From contig NC_026743.1 in the NCBI RefSeq assembly GCF_000210295.1, positions 2,914,001-2,978,000 of the forward strand: DNA of 64,000 bases, read 5' to 3'. The translations under genes were made by a program, and so were the position numbers. Of the stretch, positions 1 through 10,517 are shown one piece after another (positions within the stretch are counted from its first letter, which is position 1; each line of letters begins with the position of its first letter). The stretch is from Trypanosoma brucei gambiense DAL972. Lineage: Eukaryota > Euglenozoa > Kinetoplastea > Trypanosomatida > Trypanosomatidae. Below the pieces are notes generated by a model that was not told where the DNA came from, did no database searches, and saw only the letters and a program-made list of their open reading frames with translations.

Positions 1-535
1 CCTCTTTTGCCCCATCGGCAGTTGGTGTTATGACTGTAAGCATGTTCCCCTCTTCGGTTCCGGCGATGGGTGCGAAACAGGGTACCGGCCGAGTTGCGCC
101 CCTTCCGGTCATCACAGGCCCGCCGTTAATATTGGAACTACTAGAAAGGCTCATGTTTGAGAGACTACCCCTCTCATCACCCTGTCCGCCACCACCAATA
201 TTTGCTGCCTCTTCGGCACTTTTGGCACATTGGTTGGCACTGCCGATACGGGCACTTTCTCGCCGACAACCTGTCCGTGGTGTTGTTGTTAACGTTCCAG
301 TTTCAATAACGTACCTCAGGAGATTGCTATTGTCACTAGAAGGTTTTACACGGACTGCAACCCTCACAGCATCCTGGCTACTCTGCGACCCCCGTGGTGT
401 CCGCTCAACCTTTCCACGGCAGCGGACAGGCGTACTCCCCTCCCGTTTCACTGTTGACTGAGTTGTCACCGGTGTCGTCGCACCGATTTGAGGTATACCC
501 GCCAGTACCTGAGCTGAGGATGAGGAAGACATCAT
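1..535 (-). CDS. Amino-terminal part of a possible kinesin-like protein (runs off the window)
   Basis: An open frame begins at the ATG at 535, with an in-frame TAG just upstream, and stays open for 178 codons to the window edge. The first 45 or so residues are Ser/Thr/Arg-rich and probably disordered. Then comes AVRVAVRVKP, which resembles the first beta-strand of kinesin motor domains. After a low-complexity insertion follows NMLTVITPTADGAKE, which resembles the strand before the kinesin FxFDxVF motif. The catalytic P-loop would lie outside the window, so the motor assignment rests on two short matches. The reading frame itself is well supported by length and by its position in the cluster. 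Confidence 0.5.
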   Translation of the reverse strand, partial: MMSSSSSAQVLAGIPQIGATTPVTTQSTVKREGSTPVRCRGKVERTPRGSQSSQDAVRVAVRVKPSSDNSNLLRYVIETGTLTTTPRTGCRRESARIGSANQCAKSAEEAANIGGGGQGDERGSLSNMSLSSSSNINGGPVMTGRGATRPVPCFAPIAGTEEGNMLTVITPTADGAKE

Positions 536-992
536 CTGCCTCACCTAGCAGGCAGGTGCACACTATTGTCACACTCCTTCCGTCTGATTCCCTCACCCCT
601 TACGGTTCCAAGTAATGTCACGGGATTCCAAACCCTTATTTACTAAAAACAGGGTCAGATCTGTTGAGCGGTTCACCAAGTAGGTCTCAACCGCCTTTCG
701 GAGCCCAGTGCGTCTTACCTACTTTATCCCTTGAGCGTTAAACTAATATAATTGACGTAGATCTTTGCCTGAAGCTAACTTTACAGAGTAATACAGCCCT
801 ACAGCTACACCTAAAAAGAAGTGAGTTGCCCAACCAATTTAACTCTCTTCGTTTCTTCCATTTAATAAAGCAGAAATACATGTGAAAACAACATTTGGAA
901 AGAGAGTTGCACAACCAAGTACATAAGCAGGCTCCACAGTAAAGCAAAATTAAAAGCGCATGCTCGTGAGCTTAGAGCATAGGAGGGCAATG
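536..992. other. Spacer between the partial gene and an ATPase gene fragment
   Basis: No gene-like frame is seen. On the minus strand this is the region upstream of the partial gene at the window edge and should carry its 5' UTR and splice acceptor. Only short chance frames are present. Confidence 0.5.
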
Positions 993-1312
993 ACCGTCGC
1001 ATCAACTTCACCACGTACGACATTCGACCCCATCTTCGGCATGTGTTCCGTTCCCATCGTCACAGGAAGTGACTCACCGGTCAGTGCTGCTTCGTCAACG
1101 TCAATCACACCTTCGTTAATCGTGCAGTCAGCGGGAACGGCGGAACCAGACCCAAGCTTCACAAGGTCACCGGGAACCAGTAATGCGGCGTCTATCTGCT
1201 GCCAGGTACCGTCACGGTAAGCGGTCGCAATAGGTTTCAAAGAGTTCTTCAGTGCAGCGACCGCATCACCAGCTTTTATCGTCTCATACCACCCAATGAG
1301 AGCGTTAGCGAG
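993..1312 (-). pseudogene. H+-ATPase gene fragment (left copy)
   Basis: These 320 bases match 6171-6490 inside the intact ATPase gene almost perfectly; the difference I see is G at 1298 against A at 6476. They correspond to about residues 119-225 of the enzyme, including the TGES actuator loop. There is no upstream or downstream ATPase sequence on either side, and the frame continues into unrelated codons at both ends. It cannot encode a working pump. It lies downstream of the intact gene in the direction of transcription. Near identity implies a recent duplication or continuing gene conversion. Confidence 0.85.
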
Positions 1313-4105
1313 TAATGTTAGAACACCGAACCACCATGTTTTGGCTATTTTTTTGTACTACTAATACTCCTTTCCACCCCTTTGTTCGTGTGTGTGGAGG
1401 GAGTATTAAAACCAGAGCACGAACACCGCGTGCACTGCAGAGAACATATGTGGGAATTCAAATATTAACTGTGACGAGATTGAACATTTGGTGCGGTTCC
1501 TTCTTGACATAACCGCGTATCAGAAGGTACACGTTAGGGAATTTCCTAACCGACCATAGTTTTTCGCCACATGCACACGTGGCTTATTCCTTTGCTGCCT
1601 CCTTCATGCGGCAATTACCGCCGCGCACCGTAACGGTAAACCCAGTGTATGACCTCTCAAGAAATACAATGGTATGCATTTTCCCAGGATGACAAAAGAA
1701 GAGGACCTATATCATCTTTGTCCCTTCGCAATTTGCTCCGCTCCCCTTGAAAAAAAAAAAAATCACATGACCGTACCGCCAAGAAACTTTCACCGCGAGA
1801 AGAAAAAAAGAGAAGAATAAAATGAACTTCGAGGGTCAGAAGCAGTTTGAAGGTAACAGGTGAGCGTAGCGAAAGGAACAACGGCCTAAATAGAGTGATA
1901 TTCTCCCACAATAACCTTTTCCTCTTTGCTTATTTGGCGCTCCCTCACTGATAGCACTTTTACCGGTAAACAAACTACCACGCATGCGACCGACTACAGG
2001 TTTTGAAAAAAAAAAGCTTTAGATTTTATTTAACAATCTCATTTTCCCCTCTGACTACGTCCGCACGGGAAAAAAATCAGAAAATAATTTAAGAGAAAGG
2101 TACAAAAAAATAAAGGAAAAATACAAAAAATAAAGGAAAAACGTACCAACACATTGCCCTCGTTTCTACTGGTTTTGTCTTATTTGATACCTTCGATACT
2201 GCGCCCCAAAACGACGGAAACCGCGAGTCAGTTCAGTAAAAGATTTGTGCACGATCCAAGGTTTGTAAGATTTCTTTTTCATCCTTTTCTTTACCGTTTC
2301 TTTGGAAAGGATGGATGGAAATGCGACCGACATCTCCCTTTTTTCTGTCTCCACGCGCTCCCGCTCCAATTTCCCTTTACTCCTCCTCTTTTTTCTTCGA
2401 GAGAGTGGGGCATTCGCACACGCGTACGTGCAGAAATACACTTACGGATATTTGCAATAATGTGCAAAGGGAGATGATCGGCACGTTAAAGGAGAAAACG
2501 AAAAATATTGCATCACAACCGAATTACTCCCGCGGCGCCACTCGCCCCTTTTTTTCTCCCAAGTACCCAATACCACAAACCACCCACTTTGAAAAGTTCC
2601 CCCCCCTTTTTTCCTTAGCCTCTGCTTTTTTCCTAACCTCACTCCCCTGGCAATAATGTAGTTCCTCTTCTCCATTTCTCTTTCTCTCCCCATAAATGCC
2701 CGGGTTACACTGAGCACCGAAATATTTCACACAATGGTGCGGTGCTGCTACGATGAAGCGAAGGAAAAAAAAAGATGGATAACCTCACAAATTTCACTCG
2801 TGTTTTCTTCTCAATTTCTCATTGATTGCATTCGTAAGCTTTCCTCCTTTTACATATATCTTAAAATCTTTTTACAATAAACACTACTCGCTTCCCTCCT
2901 CTTTCCGCTATCATCAATGTAAGTACAACAAAATTACGCAAGCACCCAAACTGTAAACGCGTGCTTCGTTCATAAGAAAATGACGCTCTATCTTTTTTTT
3001 CCTTTACCTTTCATTACATTATCAATCTTTCGCAGTGTGCCAGTCCTATCGTTTGCCCTCCCACACACACACTTACACACACACCATCATTACCAACTAC
3101 TAAAAGTTCAAAACAAATAAACAATAACAACGATAATAAAGTCACCTCGTCATCTCTCCACTTTACGAGAGGGAATCATGACCGGTCCATCGAAATAATG
3201 CCGAGACACATCGGAGGTTGCGAAATGGACAGTTTTTTTCTCATTACACTTCGTCCCGTGTTTAGGAATTTTTTTAAACTGAAGGCTCTAATTACAGAGT
3301 CGACCGCGCGAGAACCACCACCACCACCACCAAACAAACAAACAAAGCGTTTACGATTAAAAAAAAAAAAGAATTAAGGAAAAGATCTTTTATTTCTCAG
3401 CATACACTCATGCTACTGCTTAAGCGTGCGACTGGGGTGACAAAATTAGAGGTTTACGCTGCCGCTAATGGACAGGAGAACATCAGGCAACTGTTGAAAT
3501 GCACATGAATGAGAACAATACCACACGCATGCAGCTCGCCACGTCCACGGTTGCGAGGGGAAATTGGATTATAACGACGGAACGATACCAAAAAAAAATC
3601 CGCTTTCCCACAAGTTAATGCACTGAAACATCGCAAAAAAGGATGCATGAAAAGAATATTCTCTCCAACAACAATACCCCACCTCTAGAGTTACCCATCA
3701 CAGCCATGTCGTACACATAAAATACTCACAATAAAGACCGTTATATGTCTTTTCATTAAAGAAAAGAAAAAAATTAATAAAGCCAACATATAAGGGAAAT
3801 AATGAGGATGGGGCAACAACGAAAGCGCACTGTTCAACCCCACAACAGCTTCGTGATTCCCCACCTTCAACCACCCGCCATCACGCTCATTCAAAGAAAA
3901 AAAAACATACACAAAAACTTACTAAGCATCCCTGATTAAAATGAAGGCCAACAGATACCAAATTTCTAACCCCAATTCGCGAAAAGGAAAATAACACAAA
4001 CACGCGCCTCCATATTAGCACAAACCAAACGAGAAAAGCGCTGCCTTATAAAAAAAAAAATTCAATGTGATTGTTCCGAAAGGAGAAAAAAAAAATTTAA
4101 TATTT
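1313..4105. other. Long spacer downstream of the H+-ATPase gene
   Basis: There is no convincing coding frame in 2.8 kb. The sequence holds many homopolymer A/T runs, polypyrimidine stretches (around 2270-2420 and 2580-2690) and a short tandem duplication near 2100-2145. Its position makes it the 3' UTR of the ATPase mRNA plus intergenic sequence. A rearranged ATPase fragment lies just beyond it, so part may derive from an old array spacer. Confidence 0.5.
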
Positions 4106-6844
4106 TTAAATAGGTTCCTTAGACGACTTAGCATTATAAACAATTTCTTTCCCACCGCTTGCACGCGACACACAGCCAAATATGTCGAAGGCCTCCATTA
4201 GCATGTGAGTCAAAACCTTCACGACATCTTGGACGATCCACCACAAAATGCAATATATCCAAACCCAAAGTGGATACAATCTATCCGCAACAGTTTCACC
4301 TCGTGCAAGACCCTCCACAGGAACACCATCAGAACTTGATTTCTTCCAAACCGAGGCGGCGATCGTCGAGATTACCAGTGAGACCACCGCACCGACCAGC
4401 AGTATAGTGCCCGGAGCCATCGAGAAAAAGAACCTTCCACCAGTACGTGAGGAGAATAGAGTCAAGAAGTCAGAAATCGATATCTTGAGGTACAGGAGAG
4501 TAACTATTTTGCCCTCCTTCAAGGAAGGAATGTTGAGTTTGCCGAACCAAGAGTTGGGGTACCTTTTCTCATCATAAGCATCAAGAGCCATCCACAGCAG
4601 TAGTAGAGACGAGGCACAGGCAACAACAGACATAATTATAGCGCTTGTGAACACAACAGGAATGTTCCAACGCTGCGGAAGCTTCGAGGGCACCACACGG
4701 TCATATCCAATGGTCATCAGGCACCCGTCGTTCAGGAGCGTGATCAGCATGAACATCATCACTGGGAGGTAGAAAACCTGGAATTCGGGGTTCTCAATTC
4801 CATAGTCGTGAGGTGTCAACGAGAAGCAGGCGATAAAAAAGAAGCACACCAACTGCATTGTGGCGGAAATACGGTATGTTAGAAAAGACAACATACGTTG
4901 GAACACCTGACGCGATACAAACATCGCATCAACAACAACACTCAAACCAGGGTCTGTCAGCACCATGTCTGCCGCGGCACGAGCGGCGTCTGTCGCGCCG
5001 TGTACAGCAATACCGACGTCCGCACGTTTCAGGGCAGGCGCGTCGTTCACGCCATCACCAGTCATCGCGCACGTGTACCCGCGCTGCCGAAGCGCCTCAA
5101 CGATCAAAAACTTGTGCTCGGGGAAGACCTGTGCGAACCCGCCGACACTCAGCATCATGTCACCGTACTTCTCGCCAAGGTCGCTGGGCATATCGTTGAC
5201 ATCCACCTTGGGAAGCTTCTCGGCGGTTAGGATGTTCGGATCAAGGTCCAGCATGCGGCACATTTCCTTCGCAATGAGCACATGGTCACCAGTGATCATC
5301 TTTACATCCACGCCATACTGCCTACTACGGCGAATTGTCTCCTTCGTGTCCGGGCGCGGGGGATCGAGGAACGTCAGGATTCCACAGAGATGCCAACGAC
5401 CCGCGGAGTCTGTTTTCGCCACAGAGAGGCATCGGATACCGCGCGACGCCAATTTGTCAATGATATCGACCACAGAGTCATTGATCTCATCTTGATTGTG
5501 CACCATCTCTATAATAACGTGTGGTGCGCCTTTCGTCACACTGAACTTCTCACCACTTCGCTTATCAACCAATGTAGCGGCCGTTCGTTTCGTCGTTGGA
5601 TCAAATGGCACGAACTCAAGCTGCTCGTAGTTGTCGCACTCGTCCAGATCTGCAGCACCAAGTACCATCGTGTCCAGTGCATCACGGGGAGGCTCACGCC
5701 ACTTTGCTGCAAGCGCGGAAAGTACAAGCAGTGAACGCAGATCGTGACCCTTCTCGAATGTGAAGCACTGTTCCTGAATCTCCATCTTGTTCAACGTCAG
5801 AGTACCGGTTTTGTCAGAGCAAAGCATGTTCACACCAGACATTGTCTCAATGGCTGTCAGTCTCGTCACAATGATTTTGTGCTTCGACAGCTTCTTTGAA
5901 CCCACAGCGAGAGTGGTCGTCACAACAATCTCCAAAGCAATAGGAATGGATACCACAAGCACTACAACAGCGAACTGCAAGGCATCACGGAACTTTTGCT
6001 TGAAATTTACCATCAGATAGATGAAGCAAATCAAGCAAAGTACGAACGAGAAACTCGACAAGATGACCATCACACGCATGAGAATTATACGGATACTGCC
6101 AATGTCAGCCTCCACAGACTGAAGTAGCGTTGCCGTCTTGCCAAAAAAGGTGCTCTGACCTGTGTATTGCACCGTCGCATCAACTTCACCACGTACGACA
6201 TTCGACCCCATCTTCGGCATGTGTTCCGTTCCCATCGTCACAGGAAGTGACTCACCGGTCAGTGCTGCTTCGTCAACGTCAATCACACCTTCGTTAATCG
6301 TGCAGTCAGCGGGAACGGCGGAACCAGACCCAAGCTTCACAAGGTCACCGGGAACCAGTAATGCGGCGTCTATCTGCTGCCAGGTACCGTCACGGTAAGC
6401 GGTCGCAATAGGTTTCAAAGAGTTCTTCAGTGCAGCGACCGCATCACCAGCTTTTATCGTCTCATACCACCCAATAAGAGCGTTAGCGAGCTGAATGCCG
6501 AGCAGGACGGCACCATCAGCAAAGTGCTGTAACGCAAACTGGATTATTATGACAATCCACAAAACAATCGGCATAGGGCCCCATAGATTCCGCAAAAATA
6601 TCAGCCAACTGGGTGTTTTCTTTTCCGGAAGCTCGTTACGACCGTATTTAAGCAACAACTCCTCTGCTTCCGCGGATGTCAATCCCTTCGAGGGCGGAAG
6701 CAGCGGTACACTGCCATCATCACCCTCACGGTGCTCACTGATAGCCTTTGATAGCACAGATTGGCGGCGTTGCGGTTTCTGTGGCTTGTGCACTTCACCG
6801 GCGTCGTTGGTTCCCGGAACACCCTTTGGTCCAGTATCCCCCAT
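4106..6844 (-). CDS. P-type (P3A) plasma-membrane-type H+-ATPase
   Basis: This 912-residue pump is the full length for the fungal/plant-type proton ATPase family; T. brucei members are the TbHA proteins. It should export H+ at the cost of ATP, with a phospho-aspartate intermediate, helping set pH and membrane potential. Visible motifs are the actuator TGES (about 196-199), PIALE in transmembrane segment 4 (about 301-305), the phosphorylation loop SDKTGTLTLNK with Asp near 344, and the hinge TGDGVNDAPALK. Hydrophobic segments are at about 88-105, 110-127, 252-278 and 288-312, with a cluster in the carboxy part. The hydrophilic amino end is about 80 residues. The ATG at 6844 follows a polypyrimidine-AG acceptor. 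Partial copies of this gene lie on both sides. Function is clear; which TbHA isoform it is cannot be settled here. Confidence 0.96.
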   Translation of the reverse strand: MGDTGPKGVPGTNDAGEVHKPQKPQRRQSVLSKAISEHREGDDGSVPLLPPSKGLTSAEAEELLLKYGRNELPEKKTPSWLIFLRNLWGPMPIVLWIVIIIQFALQHFADGAVLLGIQLANALIGWYETIKAGDAVAALKNSLKPIATAYRDGTWQQIDAALLVPGDLVKLGSGSAVPADCTINEGVIDVDEAALTGESLPVTMGTEHMPKMGSNVVRGEVDATVQYTGQSTFFGKTATLLQSVEADIGSIRIILMRVMVILSSFSFVLCLICFIYLMVNFKQKFRDALQFAVVVLVVSIPIALEIVVTTTLAVGSKKLSKHKIIVTRLTAIETMSGVNMLCSDKTGTLTLNKMEIQEQCFTFEKGHDLRSLLVLSALAAKWREPPRDALDTMVLGAADLDECDNYEQLEFVPFDPTTKRTAATLVDKRSGEKFSVTKGAPHVIIEMVHNQDEINDSVVDIIDKLASRGIRCLSVAKTDSAGRWHLCGILTFLDPPRPDTKETIRRSRQYGVDVKMITGDHVLIAKEMCRMLDLDPNILTAEKLPKVDVNDMPSDLGEKYGDMMLSVGGFAQVFPEHKFLIVEALRQRGYTCAMTGDGVNDAPALKRADVGIAVHGATDAARAAADMVLTDPGLSVVVDAMFVSRQVFQRMLSFLTYRISATMQLVCFFFIACFSLTPHDYGIENPEFQVFYLPVMMFMLITLLNDGCLMTIGYDRVVPSKLPQRWNIPVVFTSAIIMSVVACASSLLLLWMALDAYDEKRYPNSWFGKLNIPSLKEGKIVTLLYLKISISDFLTLFSSRTGGRFFFSMAPGTILLVGAVVSLVISTIAASVWKKSSSDGVPVEGLARGETVADRLYPLWVWIYCILWWIVQDVVKVLTHMLMEAFDIFGCVSRASGGKEIVYNAKSSKEPI

Positions 6845-6886
6845 TTGTATATTCCTTTGGCCTTTACTACCTTAGATGTTACAAGT

Positions 6887-6888
6887 CT
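6887..6888 (-). promoter_or_regulatory. Probable spliced-leader acceptor AG for the H+-ATPase mRNA
   Basis: On the minus strand a pyrimidine-rich run (TTTCTTCCCTTCCC) is followed at once by GAAG, placing the AG here and giving a 5' UTR of about 42 bases before the ATG at 6844. Another AG lies a few bases closer to the start. Inferred from the usual trypanosome polypyrimidine-AG rule. Confidence 0.4.
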
Positions 6889-6982
6889 TCGGGAAGGGAA
6901 GAAACGAATGCACAAGTCAGTGTTTCAGCAGTTGCACGACACCGGTGGATTTGCATCATCTGATCTGAATCTCTTTGTTTCT

Positions 6983-7136
6983 ATACCACCCAATGAGAGC
7001 GTTAGCGAGCTGAATGCCGAGCAGGACGGCACCATCAGCAAAGTGCTGTAACGCAAACTGGATTATTATGACAATCCACATAACAATCGGCATAGGGCCC
7101 CATAGATTCCGCAAAAATATCAGCCAACTGGGTGTT
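6983..7136 (-). pseudogene. H+-ATPase gene fragment (right copy)
   Basis: These 154 bases match 6464-6617 of the intact gene, about residues 76-127, with two differences seen (G for A in CCCAATGAG, and T at 7081 for A at 6562). The match then decays through a GTT-repeat tract, with weak similarity (a CGGAAGC and a TATTTAAG motif) to about 7190. The fragment sits upstream of the intact gene, between it and the neighbour. It shares exactly 27 bases of ATPase sequence with the left fragment at 993-1312, including the same G variant. Confidence 0.85.
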
Positions 7137-7268
7137 GTTGTTGTTGTTGTTGTTTTTTTGCGGAAGCTTGTTGAGTTGTTATTTAAGTATCGTCGCAGTT
7201 CTCTTTTGTTTTATTACCATTTTTGTTATTTTGACGCTGTTTTTTTTTTGCTACTTTTACTGTGATTT

Positions 7269-9821
7269 TTATGTTTTTTTTCTAAAGAATGATTTCTTGG
7301 CAACCCATATGTCATTTTGCGTTACTTTGATATCCAGGTGTTTTGTGTGCTTGAGGAGGAACGGCAGTATATGTTCATCTGTTGCCTGATTTGCAGCAGA
7401 TACATAGCTTGTGTACTTGCTATCTTCACTCTTTCTTTTCCACATCTGCAAACTGTGTCCTATAAGGTGCCTTATTCCACCGGTGTGTTTACTGATATCT
7501 TGTGTTTTCGAAGTGGAGTGAATCTCGCAGCTGTTGATAATATGGCGCAACTTAACGTGATCAAAAGTTGCATGATGTTTCAAGAAAACTATTGCGATGT
7601 GTAGTACGTCGTCCAACCCCTCTTCGGCACAGTACTTGCGTACCCTTTCACCAGATTCATCGACCCAACAAATCCTACCATGGCTTCTCAACCAAGAAGA
7701 GAGACCACCCCCTTCCTTCCCAACCGCCTCAACTACCTCGCGGTGCTCCGGTGGCAGCTTTTGAAGAAGTTTCCCGATAGGCATCCAGAACGGCTTGAGG
7801 CAAGGCACAATAAAAGCGATCTCTGTCGAACTGTTCTCATCCAATTCCCCTGTGCAATCTGGCGCCAACCAAAAGGGGCGCAAGCGCCACATCTTCGCTA
7901 CATCACCATGTTGAGATTGCGATCCGGTTGTTAAAAAGTAGTGCCTGCTATAGTTTTCCTCAACAAAAACTCGGAGCGATTCAACCGTAACCCCTGCGCT
8001 GACCGCCCACTCTGCCTCGGTGAAATATCTGTCGTGTGGAAGTGCTTCAAGCATATTAAAAACCCCGGCCAACGACAGATCTACTTTCACAGAAGTGCTA
8101 GAGGAGTCGCATCCAGCACGCTCTTTTTGTGTGCACGGGGGTGCACGTCTTGCCGTGCGCAGTGGTGGTTGAAGGACCGGGAAGACTCGCGTAGCATCTG
8201 TTCCTTGCAACTTGCGGCAGGCTGCTTCCGCTACGGAAGTTGCACCGGCACCGTTTTGGTACAGTTTGTTTGCCATTCCCAGGCGCTCGTGCTGTAAACC
8301 TGGTTTCAACCGAACGACATCTTTAGTGGCGTCTCGGTCAAAGTAATACGAGTATATCTTTATCACCTTATGAATCGTATTGTGTGGACCGAGAGCCCTA
8401 GCAAGAGGGTCTGTGAGCTTTATTTGTTGCACCGGAATGAAGAACGTAGGTATACACTCAACGAAAAGCTCCAGTAATTGACTTGGCAAATGCCTTCCAC
8501 GCAACAGTGCCATCTCTGTGTGAACCCTTAATAAGTCGTCAGGGGACAGTCGCTTGGTTGGAAGTCGAGAGTACCCGACTTCCTGCTGTATCGGTGGTGG
8601 AGTCCCCCGCTTTCTGTCCCTTCCCACGGGCTTGGGAGGAGCAGGGGGAGCCATCCGCGTGTCCTGCAACACCTTGTTTGCCACCGACACCACCACAGAG
8701 GATCCGGTGCCGAAAAAGTTACTGTCAATTTTTGAAGAATCGTTTGCATAGTCCAGGTTGTTGTCGTCTACAGCTTCTGCTGCGCTATCATTACCGTCGA
8801 GGTCAAGCTCCACATCCCATGTATCTTCTGCATAGTCTGGAAACGCTGCCACCAGCGGCAAGTCGTGTTGACTTGCCACACAGTTTCCAGCACCGTGATG
8901 CGTGGGTAAACCACGTTGAGCTAGGATTCCTCTTACCGATACCAGAGTATTGTCCGCACTAAGATCCACATATTCCTCAGCAACCGTATCCTTCAGAAGC
9001 CGCAGCAGTCCTCCACCCGTACTTCGAACAAAGTTTTGGAGTTCTGGGGGTAAGGTCGGTAGCAAGCTAGCCGTTGCAACGGGCTTGTCCACGGGAAGCA
9101 TCCCTTTCAAACCAAGGAAAAAGTTTCGTTTTTGTTCCTCTGTGACCTCACAATGGAAATTACGTAACTTCACGCCACCGGGCACCGGTTCAGGAGCGCG
9201 ACCGTCATTGGCTGATTGTTCCTCAGTACACTTGGACAAATGAGCTTCTGCGGGCTTGGGCACTATGGAACCAACCGGCTTAGTCCTCTTAACGTACCAG
9301 CGGAGGCTTCCATCCGCCTCCTCAGACTGATAGCATCGGAACCGATGAGGGAAAAGTTGAACAAACGAGAGAACGGATCCACAAACCTCATTTATGGTCT
9401 CTACGTCCAATGCCTGCGCAATTGTACTTATACGCAACCCCGTTCCGTCTGATGGAAGCAAGTCGAGAATACTATTCACTAACTGAGGAGCACGCAGAGG
9501 AGCAGCATAGCCTCCACTTTCACCAGCATTGAGGTCATGTAAATTATGGATGCCGGTCACATTGGTTACAGAATCGGGTATGGCTGAGTTTAGCAACAAA
9601 TCTTCGTATTCTTCCAGTGTAGGTTCGTCGCCGTCGTAGCGAAAATCCCTACATGCTTGTTCTTCTCCTAAAGTAACATGCCTAACAGCTGTAAATGCTC
9701 GATTACAAGACGACGCGGTGGCGAATAACCAATTAGGTCGGTTGGCCGTCCGAACGTTCCTAATACTTTCGATACGTAAACTCTTGGCTCGAGGCAGCAT
9801 CCTAGTCGAATATCGGCGCAT
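7269..9821 (-). CDS. Conserved-type mitochondrial protein of unknown function with internal repeats
   Basis: The 850-residue protein starts with a strongly basic, Ser/Arg-rich, acid-poor leader of about 45 residues, typical of kinetoplastid mitochondrial import. I do not recognise the family. At least five segments (about residues 115-185, 230-300, 450-520, 605-670 and 690-745) share a pattern: a hydrophobic helix ending in LP, a helix pair, then a short strand-like part with aromatic or Val residues and Gly (for example LLDLLPS, LKGMLPVD, LEALPHD, LQKLPPEH followed by WLRSHGRICWV). This looks like tandem winged-helix-like modules, as suggested for some mitochondrial RNA-processing proteins of trypanosomes. 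An acidic linker lies near 335-375. A role in mitochondrial RNA handling is inference only. Confidence 0.8.
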   Translation of the reverse strand: MRRYSTRMLPRAKSLRIESIRNVRTANRPNWLFATASSCNRAFTAVRHVTLGEEQACRDFRYDGDEPTLEEYEDLLLNSAIPDSVTNVTGIHNLHDLNAGESGGYAAPLRAPQLVNSILDLLPSDGTGLRISTIAQALDVETINEVCGSVLSFVQLFPHRFRCYQSEEADGSLRWYVKRTKPVGSIVPKPAEAHLSKCTEEQSANDGRAPEPVPGGVKLRNFHCEVTEEQKRNFFLGLKGMLPVDKPVATASLLPTLPPELQNFVRSTGGGLLRLLKDTVAEEYVDLSADNTLVSVRGILAQRGLPTHHGAGNCVASQHDLPLVAAFPDYAEDTWDVELDLDGNDSAAEAVDDNNLDYANDSSKIDSNFFGTGSSVVVSVANKVLQDTRMAPPAPPKPVGRDRKRGTPPPIQQEVGYSRLPTKRLSPDDLLRVHTEMALLRGRHLPSQLLELFVECIPTFFIPVQQIKLTDPLARALGPHNTIHKVIKIYSYYFDRDATKDVVRLKPGLQHERLGMANKLYQNGAGATSVAEAACRKLQGTDATRVFPVLQPPLRTARRAPPCTQKERAGCDSSSTSVKVDLSLAGVFNMLEALPHDRYFTEAEWAVSAGVTVESLRVFVEENYSRHYFLTTGSQSQHGDVAKMWRLRPFWLAPDCTGELDENSSTEIAFIVPCLKPFWMPIGKLLQKLPPEHREVVEAVGKEGGGLSSWLRSHGRICWVDESGERVRKYCAEEGLDDVLHIAIVFLKHHATFDHVKLRHIINSCEIHSTSKTQDISKHTGGIRHLIGHSLQMWKRKSEDSKYTSYVSAANQATDEHILPFLLKHTKHLDIKVTQNDIWVAKKSFFRKKT

Positions 9822-10022
9822 CTGACGCCCCGATGCAATCCTTCCCCAAGCGATTCTTGTGTAACCCCCAACGATCGGAAAAGGTTAAAAAAAGGATTCC
9901 GTTGTAGCAATTGGAGCTCGCAGTAAAAGACCAACAGCCCGACGACTGGATTCCTACTTTCCCCCTCCTCAACCAACAACATTTCAATTCCATGGAAACA
10001 CAATATCGGCGATTGATCACTG

Positions 10023-10517
10023 CTAGGTTTGTCGCCTTACAGAAACTATTAAAGAACAAGAATCGCATCCGCAGAGCTTATCTACATTACCCTCCTCACC
10101 CTTAACCAAAAAAATCTCAAACGCCCCACCACACCGGCACTCCATCTCGTAAACTTGTATTGTCACATCACCACATACCCTGTCTTCACTGCACAGTGCT
10201 TTCCTCTCCTCTACAAGACGAAAGTCACTGATGTCGTGGACGTCGCTTACGACCCCGATGGAGCGTGCATACATCCGTTGCTGACCTTCATCGTACTCTG
10301 CACGCCGCACCGGATCCAGAAGTATATCTGATGCCTCTTTGATCACATAAAATGGGTGAGAAGAGTAAAGCATCATTTGTGCTTCACCCCCCGAGGTGTT
10401 GGAGCCCTGTTTGTCCGGGTGTGTCGTTAGAGCCAAACGCCTAAAAGCTGCTCGAATATCTGCCACTGAAGCCGATTGCGGTATTCCCAAAATTTTATAG
10501 GGGGAATCTATGTCCAT
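10023..10517 (-). CDS. DPH4: DPH4/Jjj3-type J-domain protein with CSL zinc finger (diphthamide synthesis)
   Basis: A 164-residue protein with an amino-terminal J domain (DSPYKILGIPQSAS, then HPDKQG with HPD near residue 33) and a carboxy-terminal Cys pair arrangement, CRCGGAFEIF followed by CDSCSL. This is the DPH-type (CSL) zinc finger that defines DPH4/Jjj3. In yeast and mammals this protein supports the first steps of diphthamide formation on elongation factor 2 and can stimulate Hsp70 ATPase. Length and domain order match the family. The start at 10517 places the J domain right at the amino end, as usual. Cytosolic location is expected, since there is no targeting signal. Confidence 0.85.
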   Translation of the reverse strand: MDIDSPYKILGIPQSASVADIRAAFRRLALTTHPDKQGSNTSGGEAQMMLYSSHPFYVIKEASDILLDPVRRAEYDEGQQRMYARSIGVVSDVHDISDFRLVEERKALCSEDRVCGDVTIQVYEMECRCGGAFEIFLVKGEEGNVDKLCGCDSCSLIVSVRRQT

